Below, piece after piece: positions 54,244 through 61,673 of a stretch of 64,000 nucleotides of DNA. This DNA is from Edaphovirga cremea (lineage in GTDB: Bacteria > Pseudomonadota > Gammaproteobacteria > Enterobacterales > Enterobacteriaceae): NCBI RefSeq assembly GCF_003332275.1, contig NZ_QOVA01000001.1:62001-126000 (forward strand), in the 5' to 3' direction. Under the pieces are notes generated by a model. The model made no database searches and was not told where the DNA came from. It saw only the letters and a list, made by a program, of their open reading frames with translations. The position numbers were made by a program, and so were the translations under genes. Numbering within the stretch: position 1 is the stretch's first letter; the number at the start of each line of letters is the position of its first letter.

Positions 54244-54306
54244 TTAACCAATACGTATCGGGCGCGGGTTCAAACGCGACAGGCTCTTACTTCGAGGAGT
54301 GGCAAT

Positions 54307-54645
54307 ATGAAGCTGGTTACCGTGGTGATCAAACCGTTCAAACTGGAGGACGTGCGTGAAGCCCTGTCTTCTGTAGGAATTCAAGGACTGACCGTAACCG
54401 AAGTTAAAGGGTTTGGTCGTCAGAAGGGACACGCAGAGCTCTATCGCGGGGCGGAGTACAGCGTCAACTTTCTCCCAAAAGTAAAAATTGATATTGCCAT
54501 TGCGGACGATCAACTGGATGAAGTGATTGATGTCATCAGCAAAGCGGCCTACACCGGCAAGATTGGCGATGGCAAAATTTTCGTTGCTGAATTGCAACGT
54601 GTTATTCGCATACGTACCGGCGAAACTGATGAAGCAGCGCTGTAA
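54307..54645 (+). CDS. glnK: Nitrogen regulatory PII protein GlnK
   Basis: Trimeric PII signal protein that blocks AmtB when nitrogen is sufficient; uridylylated by GlnD at Tyr51 under limitation. The 112-residue protein has Tyr51 at the T-loop tip (HAELYRGAEYSVNF) and the C-terminal RIRTGETDEAAL. GAGGAG precedes the ATG. It is cotranscribed with amtB. Confidence 0.98.
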   Translation: MKLVTVVIKPFKLEDVREALSSVGIQGLTVTEVKGFGRQKGHAELYRGAEYSVNFLPKVKIDIAIADDQLDEVIDVISKAAYTGKIGDGKIFVAELQRVIRIRTGETDEAAL

Positions 54646-54683
54646 TTTCAGGCTTGGATTAGCGAACTAGGGGTGGGTTTATA

Positions 54684-55973
54684 ATGAAAAAACTTTTATC
54701 CATAATGGGCCTGGGTGCAGTAGCGATGCTGCCTTCTCTGGCTATGGCCGCGGCTCCCGCAGTGGCAGACAAAGCTGATAACGCCTTCATGATGATCTGC
54801 ACCGCCCTGGTGTTGTTCATGACCATACCGGGCATTGCGTTGTTTTATGGCGGCTTGCTTCGCGGCAAGAACGTGTTGTCGATGCTCACTCAGGTCATGG
54901 TGTCCTTCGCTCTGGTCTGCGTGTTGTGGATGATTTATGGCTATAGCCTGGCTTTCAGTCCTGGCAATGCCTTCTTCGGTGGTTTCCAGACCGTTATGCT
55001 GAAAAGCATTGGTCTGACTGACCTGACAGGCACTTTCTATCAACTGATTCACGTTGTGTTCCAATGTTCGTTTGCGTGCATCACCGTGGCGCTGGTCGTG
55101 GGTGGTTTTGCTGAACGAATCCGTTTCTCTGCGGTACTGATTTTCACTGTTATCTGGCTGACCTTCTCCTACCTGCCGATTGCCCATATGGTATGGGGCG
55201 GTGGTCTCCTGGCAGCAGACGGTGCGTTGGATTTCGCAGGCGGTACCGTTGTGCATATCAATGCCGCGATTGCCGGTTTAGTGGGGGCTTATCTGCTGGG
55301 TAAACGTGCGGGTTACGGTAAAGAGTCGTTCAAACCACACAATCTGCCCATGGTATTCACGGGTGCAAGCATCCTGTATATCGGCTGGTTCGGTTTCAAC
55401 GCAGGTTCAGCCAGTGCAGCCAATGAAATTGCTGCCCTTGCCTTCCTGAACACCGTTATCGCTACGGCTGGTGCAATCCTTTCCTGGGTGCTGGTTGAGT
55501 GGGCCGTACGTGGCAAACCTTCGCTGCTGGGCGCGTGTTCCGGTTGTATCGCAGGGTTGGTGGCAATCACCCCAGCCGCAGGTTTTGTGGGCGTCGGTGG
55601 CGCACTGATCATCGGTCTGGTGGGAGGCGTTGCTGGCCTGTGGGGCGTGGTGATGTTGAAAAAATGGCTGCATGCTGACGATACTTGTGACGTATTCGGT
55701 GTTCATGGCGTCTGCGGTATCGTAGGCTGTTTGCTGACGGGTGTGTTCGCTTCCACGTCTCTCGGTGGTATCGGGTACGCTGAAGGTGTGACCATGAGTC
55801 ATCAAGTTTGGGTTCAGTTGTTCAGTGTTGGCGTCACTCTGGTATGGTCAGGTGTTGTCGCTTTCATTGCTTACAAAGTTGCCGGCATGATGGTTGGCCT
55901 GCGTGTTCCGGAAGAACAAGAACGCGAAGGTTTGGACGTAAACAGTCATGGCGAGAACGCCTACAACCAGTAA
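54684..55973 (+). CDS. amtB: Ammonium channel AmtB
   Basis: Trimeric ammonium transporter regulated by direct binding of GlnK. The 429-residue precursor has a cleavable signal peptide (MKKLLSIMGLGAVAMLPSLA) and 11 helices. The twin pore histidines lie in LPIAHMVWGGG and FGVHGVCGIVG. It follows glnK by 38 bp; a long hairpin terminator follows. Confidence 0.97.
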   Translation: MKKLLSIMGLGAVAMLPSLAMAAAPAVADKADNAFMMICTALVLFMTIPGIALFYGGLLRGKNVLSMLTQVMVSFALVCVLWMIYGYSLAFSPGNAFFGGFQTVMLKSIGLTDLTGTFYQLIHVVFQCSFACITVALVVGGFAERIRFSAVLIFTVIWLTFSYLPIAHMVWGGGLLAADGALDFAGGTVVHINAAIAGLVGAYLLGKRAGYGKESFKPHNLPMVFTGASILYIGWFGFNAGSASAANEIAALAFLNTVIATAGAILSWVLVEWAVRGKPSLLGACSGCIAGLVAITPAAGFVGVGGALIIGLVGGVAGLWGVVMLKKWLHADDTCDVFGVHGVCGIVGCLLTGVFASTSLGGIGYAEGVTMSHQVWVQLFSVGVTLVWSGVVAFIAYKVAGMMVGLRVPEEQEREGLDVNSHGENAYNQ

Positions 55974-56038
55974 TGGCGGGCGGACAAAGAGAGTAGTGCG
56001 CTAAAGTAATTATAAATTTAAAAAATAATGATGATCGC

Positions 56039-56074
56039 AAAGGGGGGACGATGAAAATATCGTCCCCCCTTTTC
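56039..56074. terminator. Rho-independent terminator of glnK-amtB
   Basis: AAAGGGGGGACGAT pairs perfectly (14 bp) with ATCGTCCCCCCTTT around a 6-nt loop, then TTTC. Its location between convergent amtB and tesB suggests it serves both. Confidence 0.92.
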
Positions 56075-56116
56075 TTTGCGAATCGCATTTATTGATTTTA
56101 AACACAGAAATCAACG

Positions 56117-56983
56117 CTAGTGCGTATCGCGCAGACGCATGACGCCTTCCTGAACTGTCGAGGCGATCAGCGTTCCGTCGCGGGAATAGAATTGACCACG
56201 CACAAAGCCCCGCGCGCCTGATGCCGATGTACTCTCAACGGCGTACAGCAACCAGTCATCAAGGCGGAAAGGTCGATGGAACCACATCGAGTGGTCGATG
56301 GTCGCGATCTGTATTCTCGGTTCCAGAAAACCGGCTCCGTGCGGCTGCAAGGCAGTAACCAGGAAATGGAAGTCGGATGCATAGCCCAGAAGATATTGGT
56401 GAATCCGCAGATCATCCGGCATGGCACCGTTTGCCCGGAACCAGACATAACGCGTGGGTTCTTCAACAGTACCGACCAGCGGGTTATGAAATTTGACTGG
56501 CCGCATTTCGATGGGTTTCTGACCAGTAAATTTGTCCCTGAATTTTTCGGGGATCAGATGGGCCATGCTTGCAGCGATATCAGATTCTGACGCTAACTCC
56601 TCAGGCGGCGGTACGTCCGGCATGGTGTTCTGATGCTCAAATCCCTCTTCCTGGGTCTGGAAAGAGGCGGTCATATAAAAAATGGGTTTGCCGTTCTGCA
56701 CCGCTTGCACCCGTCTGGCGCTGAAACTATTACCGTCACGCAGGACTTCGACGTCATAAATAATCGGCATACTGGTGTCACCGGGGCGTAGAAAGTAGCT
56801 GTGGAAGGAGTGAATTCCTCGTTCTGCTGGAACGCTCTGTTTGGCTGCATAAAGTGCCTGACCGACAACTTGCCCACCGAAAACCTGACGCAATCCCAGA
56901 TCTTCACTTTGACCACGAAACAACCCTTCTTCCAGTTTTTCCAGATCCAGAAGATCCAGTAGATTTTGTAATACCTGACTCAT
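56117..56983 (-). CDS. tesB: Acyl-CoA thioesterase II
   Basis: Double hot-dog thioesterase with broad acyl-CoA specificity. The start [20 protein letters not shown] gives 288 residues (E. coli 286). The frame is open upstream to 57094 without family resemblance. Conserved segments are [26 protein letters not shown] and [19 protein letters not shown], the latter holding the catalytic Asp region. Confidence 0.95.
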   Translation of the reverse strand: MSQVLQNLLDLLDLEKLEEGLFRGQSEDLGLRQVFGGQVVGQALYAAKQSVPAERGIHSFHSYFLRPGDTSMPIIYDVEVLRDGNSFSARRVQAVQNGKPIFYMTASFQTQEEGFEHQNTMPDVPPPEELASESDIAASMAHLIPEKFRDKFTGQKPIEMRPVKFHNPLVGTVEEPTRYVWFRANGAMPDDLRIHQYLLGYASDFHFLVTALQPHGAGFLEPRIQIATIDHSMWFHRPFRLDDWLLYAVESTSASGARGFVRGQFYSRDGTLIASTVQEGVMRLRDTH

Positions 56984-57176
56984 GTGGTGGCCCCGTAGTG
57001 ATATGCGAGAGAGGGCAGGGATGAAATCAAGAGTGCCATCGCGTGCTGCCGTCTGGCTGTAATAGTAGAGGATCGCCTGTATCTCAGAAACCAATTTTGG
57101 TTAGTTGCAGGAAATATTCAGATTTTTGTGCCACTATTATTAGGTATGGTGGTGAATGCCACTATTTAACGCCGGC

Positions 57177-57212
57177 TTTTTTTAGCTTGTCGGCAAGCTA
57201 ATAATAAAAAAG
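57177..57212 (+). other. Hairpin in the ybaY leader next to its ribosome-binding site
   Basis: TTAGCTTG, loop TCGG, CAAGCTAA form a perfect 8-bp stem, flanked by T7 on the left and AATAAAAAA on the right that can extend pairing. The AGGAGAG ribosome site lies immediately downstream. It could be a terminator for leftward transcription or an RNA element affecting ybaY translation. Confidence 0.5.
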
Positions 57213-57224
57213 GAGAGCGATTAA

Positions 57225-57794
57225 ATGAAACTTTGGCAGATTGTAGGTGGAACCGCGCTGTCTTTGACTCTGGCTGGATGCGCCTCACATAGTGCGCCGC
57301 CGCCTCCACCGCCAGGTGTTGAGTCTACAGCCAGTGCGCAAACGACCATTGCACAGCCCGCAGTCACCGGGACGGTTAACATCAATCAGCGGATTGCATT
57401 ACCGCCTAATGCTGTACTGACAGTCACGTTGTCTGACGCCTCTTTGGCCGATGCTCCCTCGAGAGTGATAGCACAGCGTGTAGGCCGTACTGAAGGCAAA
57501 CAGGCTCCGTTCAGTTTTGTACTGCCGTATAATCCGGCAGAAATCCAACCCAATGCGCGGATTATTCTGAGTGCAGCGATCACTATCGACGGTCAAATGA
57601 CGTTCACGACCGATACCATCAAAGAAGTGATCAACGGCGGTCAGGGGACTCAGGCTGATTTGCAATTGACTCCAGTCGCTTCAATACCGATCAACACCAA
57701 ACCATCTGCGATGGGCCCAATGGACACGTCACCGAATGCGCCAATGCCTGCGCCGGTTAATCCTGCCCCAGCGCAAATTATTCAGTCATGGTAG
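57225..57794 (+). CDS. ybaY: Lipoprotein YbaY
   Basis: Outer-membrane lipoprotein of unknown function, found as glycoprotein/polysaccharide-metabolism protein in some annotations. The 189-residue protein has a signal peptide ending LTLAGC (Cys19), a proline-rich spacer (PPPPPPG), a YbaY/META-type beta domain (ALPPNAVLTVTLSDASLADAP), and a proline-rich tail. Confidence 0.9.
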   Translation: MKLWQIVGGTALSLTLAGCASHSAPPPPPPGVESTASAQTTIAQPAVTGTVNINQRIALPPNAVLTVTLSDASLADAPSRVIAQRVGRTEGKQAPFSFVLPYNPAEIQPNARIILSAAITIDGQMTFTTDTIKEVINGGQGTQADLQLTPVASIPINTKPSAMGPMDTSPNAPMPAPVNPAPAQIIQSW

Positions 57795-57870
57795 TTTTAG
57801 TGGTTAATTACTCGGTATAATTGAGAGTAGACGTCAGAACGGCGATGAGTTTACGACTTCATCGCCGTAT

Positions 57871-58182
57871 TTAAATTTTCCAGCCAAAGCGAACCAGATC
57901 GATGCGTCCGCCTGCTTCGAATGTTATGCCCTCAGAGAGTAAGGCTTGACGCTGGCGCTGGAAATCCTCACCTTGCAGCGAAATCTCCCCGCGACGATTC
58001 ACCACCCGGTGCCAAGGTAGGGAACTGCCTTCAGGTAAACGCTTCAACACCCCACCCACTTGCCTCGCAGCCCGTGGTGAGCCTGCCAGGCTGGCGATTT
58101 CACCATAAGTGGTCACCCGACCTTCCGGGATAGCAGCGATCACCTGAAATACCCGTTGACGGAAATTATCTATTTCGGACAT
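57871..58182 (-). CDS. atl: Alkyltransferase-like protein (ATL, YbaZ/AtlA type)
   Basis: Binds O6-alkylguanine in DNA and flags it for nucleotide excision repair without transferring the alkyl group. The 103-residue protein has the MGMT active-site motif with Trp57 in place of the acceptor Cys (LPWHRVVN instead of PCHRV). It also has RVTTYGEIASLAG and the helix-turn-helix Arg finger in SPRAARQVGG. Divergent from ffs. Confidence 0.93.
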   Translation of the reverse strand: MSEIDNFRQRVFQVIAAIPEGRVTTYGEIASLAGSPRAARQVGGVLKRLPEGSSLPWHRVVNRRGEISLQGEDFQRQRQALLSEGITFEAGGRIDLVRFGWKI

Positions 58183-58330
58183 AGTCCCTCTACGGTTGTG
58201 GTAGCAGATGTATTTCAGTAGAAAACTGATTATGCCGCAGTGTTCTGGGCGCGAACAGCGTGAGGGCGTAAACTTATCTGCATATAAACCGACTTGTTGT
58301 ACAAGAAAGCAACGGTCACGGCGGCGTAGC

Positions 58331-58359
58331 TTGCTTTTGGGCGGTGCTTAACCGATAAT
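58331..58359 (+). promoter_or_regulatory. Promoter of ffs
   Basis: TTGCTT (58331-58336), 17-bp spacer, GATAAT (58354-58359). Transcription would begin about 30 nt before the mature RNA, consistent with the known 5' processing of 4.5S RNA by RNase P. Confidence 0.65.
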
Positions 58360-58397
58360 GCCCACCGCTTCAGAATACCGGAGCCGTCAACGTCAAT

Positions 58398-58511
58398 GGA
58401 GGCCCTGTTGGTTCTCCCGCAACACTAACTTGTTAACTCGGTCAGGTCCGGAAGGAAGCAGCCGCAGCAGGCGTCGTGTGTGCCGGGATGTAGCTGGCAG
58501 GGTCTCCACCC
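58398..58511 (+). ncRNA. ffs: 4.5S RNA of the signal recognition particle
   Basis: RNA scaffold of the bacterial SRP; binds Ffh to target nascent membrane proteins to FtsY/SecYEG. The conserved Ffh-binding stem is visible: GGTCAGGTCCGGAAGGAAGC on the 5' side, with the GGAA tetraloop, and GCCGGGATGTAGCTGGCAG on the 3' side. The ends GGAGGCCCTG and CAGGGTCTCC pair to close the hairpin, and the RNA ends at CACCC. Length 114 nt equals E. coli ffs; coordinates of the ends are by comparison. Confidence 0.95.
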
Positions 58512-58573
58512 ATTTTAGCGTAGTAAACTCCCTTTTTTCTTTCCTGGCGCTTATTGGCGCAGATTTTTCATGT

Positions 58574-58754
58574 CTACAACATCCAGGACATGGCTAATTC
58601 AAGCAGATCCCAAACTACCGCGGTAGTTCCATAGGCCATAATAGTTTGCGCATAACGTTCCGCTGGAAGAAGCGAAGCGATCAAATGGGATTTGACCGAG
58701 AGCGACCTTGACCGCGCGACGGCGGAGTTCACTGGGGAGTGTTAAATCAGACAT
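58574..58754 (-). pseudogene. Remnant of an adenine deaminase gene
   Basis: Two frames on the minus strand join up as a decayed N-terminus of adenine deaminase. The first reads MSDLTLPSELRRRAVKVALG from an ATG at 58754. The second, in another frame, reads HLIASLLPAERYAQTIMAYG then TTAVVWDLLELA, resembling the family segment with metal-binding HxH, ESS and GTTTVVWDPHELAN. The metal-binding residues are degraded, about 40 residues between the two pieces are missing, and the frame ends at a stop (58574). The rest of the gene is absent. Reading from memory of the family, so moderate confidence. Confidence 0.6.
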
Positions 58755-58892
58755 GTATAGGAATCTGAAAATAGTGCAGAAGGCGTAATGTAGGCGGGAT
58801 TAATGTTTTCGCAGAGGAATTACTTTATCGCATTATAAGAAGAGGTTATGTGAGGACAAACGTTTCACTTTCCGGCTGGATAAATTAATGTG

Positions 58893-59424
58893 ATGTCTGA
58901 GCCTTGGCATCGCTTACTGGCACTGGAAAATGGCACGCTGGATTTTGCTATTGGCGCATTAGACAGTACTGTTCCGACCTCTTTGGAGATTTTCCCATTA
59001 TTGGAAGATCCTTTCGTTGTCGTTGCCCATAAAAACGATCCGCTGGCTAAATTCCATCATTTGCCATGGAAACAATAATCCGCGCGACACATGATTATTT
59101 TTTCCACTGGAAATGTGAACCGTTTAGTTAATGCGATGATAGAAAGTCATCGACTTAATCTTAAAATAGGTTATCGCGTCGACTTTTTAGAAACATTTAT
59201 AGGGGCTTGTCAGATCGAAATTAGCCTTGGCAATTTTACCAAAACTTTATACCGCAACCCTGAGTGATGCTGAATTTACGGTAATTTATTTGCAACAGAC
59301 TCAACGGGTAAGAACCGTCGCATCAATGCGAAGCCGTACGCAAGTGCGTTCGTCTTTAATGGATCACTGCTTTCAGTGTCTACTGCAAGCCTTTCATCAA
59401 CACGTTAATGAGAGCGAAAAATAA
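58893..59424 (+). pseudogene. Decayed C-terminal half of a LysR-type regulator
   Basis: Three consecutive frames give a LysR effector-binding domain: LALENGTLDFAIGALDSTVP to ENDPLA-like (58893-59078); after a frameshift near 59080, HMIIFSTGNVNRLVNAMIES to FLETFIGA; after another near 59215, LALAILPKLYTATLSDAEFT to a stop at 59424. The helix-turn-helix N-terminus is absent. It lies divergent to the adenine deaminase remnant, as a regulator beside its target would, so both may be relics of one locus. Confidence 0.75.
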
Positions 59425-59541
59425 AAGTTAACACGCTGATGTTACTACTCATTGAAGCCGACGAGTCTATCGGCTCAACGTCGCAAGCCTTCACAGAACG
59501 TGAAGCACGTCACTTTATAATTGCTGGTGGTAAAATTGCTT

Positions 59542-59745
59542 TTAGCGAACAAACTTCCACACCGCAACCGGGATCTTATCGTAAAGTTTATTCATGGTCA
59601 GCTCTGCAAGACGATGATCGGCAGCAGAGTAAAACATTTCCAGCTCGTCGTCGGAGAGCTCATATTTATTTTTTTCGATAACACGTTCTAATGTATCAAT
59701 GGTGGTACACTTTCTTAAACGCATCAGGTAATCAATTTTATTCAT
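59542..59745 (-). CDS. hha: Hemolysin expression-modulating protein Hha (YmoA-like)
   Basis: Small nucleoid-associated modulator that binds H-NS/StpA and silences horizontally acquired and thermoregulated genes. The second of two ATGs has AAAGG at suitable spacing, giving 67 residues, the YmoA length. Sequence [20 protein letters not shown] and [20 protein letters not shown] match Hha/YmoA throughout. It lies 38 bp after tomB and is probably cotranscribed. Confidence 0.96.
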   Translation of the reverse strand: MNKIDYLMRLRKCTTIDTLERVIEKNKYELSDDELEMFYSAADHRLAELTMNKLYDKIPVAVWKFVR

Positions 59746-59786
59746 CATAGCCTTTCTTATATATGGTCAGTTCAATCAATTATCCG

Positions 59787-60155
59787 TTAAGTTTTCATCA
59801 GCGTACAGATGTACTCGCCTGAGAACATTCTGAATAATCGGCTTTTGGTCTTTTGCCATCTCCGTAAATCGGAATCATTAATCCCGTAATTACTAAACAG
59901 TGTATAGGTATCATCAAGATACTCTTCGACAAGTTCAGATAGCTGCGTTTCATCGTGGTATTTTATTTTAAAACTCATAACGAAAGAAGCAATATGTTCA
60001 ATCAGCTCGTTAAGCTGGAGATTGACCGCAGATGTCGGATCATTGACCCATCCATGGTGACTGTCTCCCAACGTGGCTATCCCTTCATCATACAAATTCT
60101 CACTTAAGAATTTTAGTTGGGCTATATCATGTCGCTTTGGCGAGTACTCATCCAT
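59787..60155 (-). CDS. tomB: Hha toxicity modulator TomB (YmoB-like)
   Basis: Antitoxin-like partner of Hha; E. coli TomB contains Cys18, whose oxidation has been linked to Hha inactivation. The 122-residue protein begins MDEYSPKRHDIAQLKFLSEN, so position 18 is Ser here, not Cys. SHHGWVNDPTSAVNLQLNEL and ELVEEYLDDTYTLFSNYGIN are conserved. The only Cys is near the C-terminus (EYICTLMKT). AGGGGAT precedes the ATG. Confidence 0.95.
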   Translation of the reverse strand: MDEYSPKRHDIAQLKFLSENLYDEGIATLGDSHHGWVNDPTSAVNLQLNELIEHIASFVMSFKIKYHDETQLSELVEEYLDDTYTLFSNYGINDSDLRRWQKTKSRLFRMFSGEYICTLMKT

Positions 60156-60312
60156 ATCATCCCCTCCGTAAGGTGTTTATTCGGTGTTGATAACACTCTG
60201 TGAGTAAACTAATAACCATAAACTTTGGAGGCAGTTTAAGTAAGGTTTAATAAAATCCTCATATAGAATATAAATCATATTTAAGGTTTTCGCGCCAGAT
60301 AATTACTGAAAC

Positions 60313-60666
60313 TTACAATTCATCAGCTGTTGAGGGACGCGATGCTTCTATTATATCAAAAGTCAGACCTTGTGGATGAACAGTAAATGTGACCGTTTCC
60401 TCACTCTGTTCCCGGGTATTGATATTAAGACAACCATTAAAAACAGCCCGCTGACAACTATAAGTCATTGAATAATTATCGTTATTTCTTAACTTAATCG
60501 CAATAATCTTTAAGCTGCCCGTTTTCGCTTGTGCATTCTCGGAATAATAACCGAGATCACCAATCAGCAGCAGCTCAAGTTGGGCAATATTAGCCCATAT
60601 GACTTTTTCTAACTGGGATTCTGTAGGGACTACACTCTTCCAATCATAATATATTGCATTGCGCAT
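60313..60666 (-). CDS. Unrecognised small protein
   Basis: A 117-residue frame beginning MRNAIYYDWKSVVPTESQLE, with two Cys residues near 70-78 and a C-terminal VTFTVHPQGLTFDIIEASRP. No signal peptide or membrane helix is evident; the middle looks beta-rich. I recognise no family. The ribosome-binding site is weak. It lies between tomB (157 bp downstream) and an A+T-rich spacer, all on the same strand. A 14-bp palindrome lies 51 bp upstream of the start. It could be a real lineage-specific gene or a chance frame. Confidence 0.55.
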   Translation of the reverse strand: MRNAIYYDWKSVVPTESQLEKVIWANIAQLELLLIGDLGYYSENAQAKTGSLKIIAIKLRNNDNYSMTYSCQRAVFNGCLNINTREQSEETVTFTVHPQGLTFDIIEASRPSTADEL

Positions 60667-60716
60667 TTATTAACCAGTCCAGGCAATGAACTTAATACCA
60701 GACCCTATTATTATCG

Positions 60717-60730
60717 CGCAAATATTTGCG
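60717..60730. promoter_or_regulatory. 14-bp perfect palindrome upstream of the orphan gene
   Basis: CGCAAATATTTGCG, with no spacer, 51 bp upstream of the 60666 start. A candidate operator for that gene; regulator unknown. Confidence 0.4.
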
Positions 60731-61043
60731 AATCGGTAGATATATTTTTAGTGTTTAAATATATTTATGCCTTTGATTATAATGCATTTGTGCGAAATAT
60801 GCAGGATTTTTAACTTTTTTTTACACTTGACATAATCCCATTCAACCCCCTTCAGCGAGAAAGGCTCGCTCCTTTGGCGTATGGACTTCTGCCCCAGCAA
60901 TCTGTTTTTGGATACCCCGTTTCCTAGCGTGGTTCTCGACCTGGTGGCGATTCGCTGTCAGTAATGTGAATTGTCGGATTTATTGCCGGATTGGCTGTGG
61001 CGATGCTTTCGGATTTGGAAGGGTGGTTGGATCTTGATAAAAG

Positions 61044-61077
61044 AAAACCCTCCGCCGAGCAAGCAGCGGGAGGTTTT
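61044..61077. terminator. Terminator of rpmE2-rpmJ2
   Basis: On the minus strand AACCTCCCGC and GCGGAGGGTT pair with one wobble and one mismatch, followed by TTCTTTTATC. The other arm also ends in TTTTTA on the plus strand. Confidence 0.65.
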
Positions 61078-61098
61078 TATGGGGTAAAACTCATTCGG

Positions 61099-61239
61099 TC
61101 AGCGTCTTTTTTTACGGCCCTGCACGGCTTTGAAACGCGGATTTGATTTGCAGATGACGTAAATACGCCCTCTGCGGCGAACCACTTTACAATCTGGATG
61201 GCGCTCCTTGGCGGAGCGCAGTGAACTTAAAACCTGCAT
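61099..61239 (-). CDS. rpmJ2: 50S ribosomal protein L36, type B
   Basis: Second copy of L36 (E. coli YkgO) lacking the full zinc ribbon, used when zinc is scarce. The 46-residue protein is [20 protein letters not shown] followed by [20 protein letters not shown] and a basic GRKKRR tail. It follows rpmE2 on the same strand by 22 bp. ykgM-ykgO form the corresponding pair in E. coli, repressed by Zur. Confidence 0.92.
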   Translation of the reverse strand: MQVLSSLRSAKERHPDCKVVRRRGRIYVICKSNPRFKAVQGRKKRR

Positions 61240-61261
61240 GAATCATGCCTCAGCGTAAGGA

Positions 61262-61516
61262 TTATCTCTTGCCCAGAAAGCTGCTAAAACGCTGCTGGAA
61301 GCGAGCGGTACTGCCTTCTTTGGAGAAATCTTTCTGCTTACCGGTGTAGTAAGGGTGAGATTCTGAAGAGACATCAATCGTGACATAGGGAAGGGTCTCG
61401 CCTTCCAAATCAATGGTGCGCTCGGTTTTAATCGTTGAACCCACCTTGAAATAGGCATTTGCACTCAGGTCGTGGAAGACCACTGTGCGGTAGTCAGGAT
61501 GGATTGTGGATTTCAT
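61262..61516 (-). CDS. rpmE2: 50S ribosomal protein L31, type B
   Basis: Zinc-free paralogue of L31 (E. coli YkgM) that can replace zinc-binding L31 during zinc limitation, freeing zinc. The 84-residue protein begins [20 protein letters not shown] and lacks the CxxC pair of the zinc form. [20 protein letters not shown] is family-typical. GAGGTCAT lies before the ATG. A Zur box is 19 bp upstream. Confidence 0.95.
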   Translation of the reverse strand: MKSTIHPDYRTVVFHDLSANAYFKVGSTIKTERTIDLEGETLPYVTIDVSSESHPYYTGKQKDFSKEGSTARFQQRFSSFLGKR

Positions 61517-61534
61517 GATGACCTCGAAATGTAA

Positions 61535-61549
61535 TGTTATAATATAACA
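61535..61549. promoter_or_regulatory. Zur box upstream of rpmE2-rpmJ2
   Basis: TGTTATA-A-TATAACA, a perfect 7-bp inverted repeat with one central base, matches the core of the enterobacterial Zur consensus (TGTTATANTATAACA). It predicts zinc-dependent repression of this pair. Confidence 0.88.
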
Positions 61550-61633
61550 ATATTATGCCGCGAACATTTCTGAGATTCAAGCACAATTTTTATTGGGAAG
61601 GGAATTGCATTGGGAGGAAAAGAAGAGGGGCAA

Positions 61634-61659
61634 TAAAAAAGGCCGCTTGCGCGGCCTTT
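61634..61659 (-). terminator. Rho-independent terminator of acrB
   Basis: On the minus strand AAAGGCCGC, loop GCAA, GCGGCCTTT, then TTTATT. It lies 15 nt past the acrB stop. Confidence 0.92.
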
Positions 61660-61673
61660 GGGAAGAAAAGGAA

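Larger units (their letters stand above)
53964..54306. promoter_or_regulatory. glnK-amtB promoter region
   Basis: 343 bp between mdlB and glnK with no gene. It holds the mdlB terminator (53979-54004), two NtrC-like sites (54044-54060, 54104-54122) and a sigma-54 promoter (54228-54243). Confidence 0.8.
60667..61098. other. A+T-rich spacer between the orphan gene and rpmJ2
   Basis: About 430 bp without a recognisable gene. 60667-60840 is A+T-rich and includes the 14-bp palindrome at 60717-60730. 60841-61040 has no assigned content; a 43-codon minus-strand frame (60842-60977) is not convincing. The rpmJ2 terminator is at 61044-61077. Confidence 0.5.

Noticed and set aside
58613-58628. 16-bp perfect palindrome AACTACCGCGGTAGTT
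   Set aside because: It coincides with codons for the conserved GTT-VV motif of the adenine deaminase remnant, so coding history explains it better than a regulatory site.
59439-59681. 80-codon plus-strand frame overlapping the 3' end of hha
   Set aside because: It runs antisense to hha, which is well supported, and its sequence has no recognisable features.
60842-60977. Short minus-strand frame reading NRHQVENHARKRGIQKQIAG and onwards
   Set aside because: It looks protein-like, but no start codon, ribosome site or family could be identified; at about 43 codons it is not distinguishable from chance.
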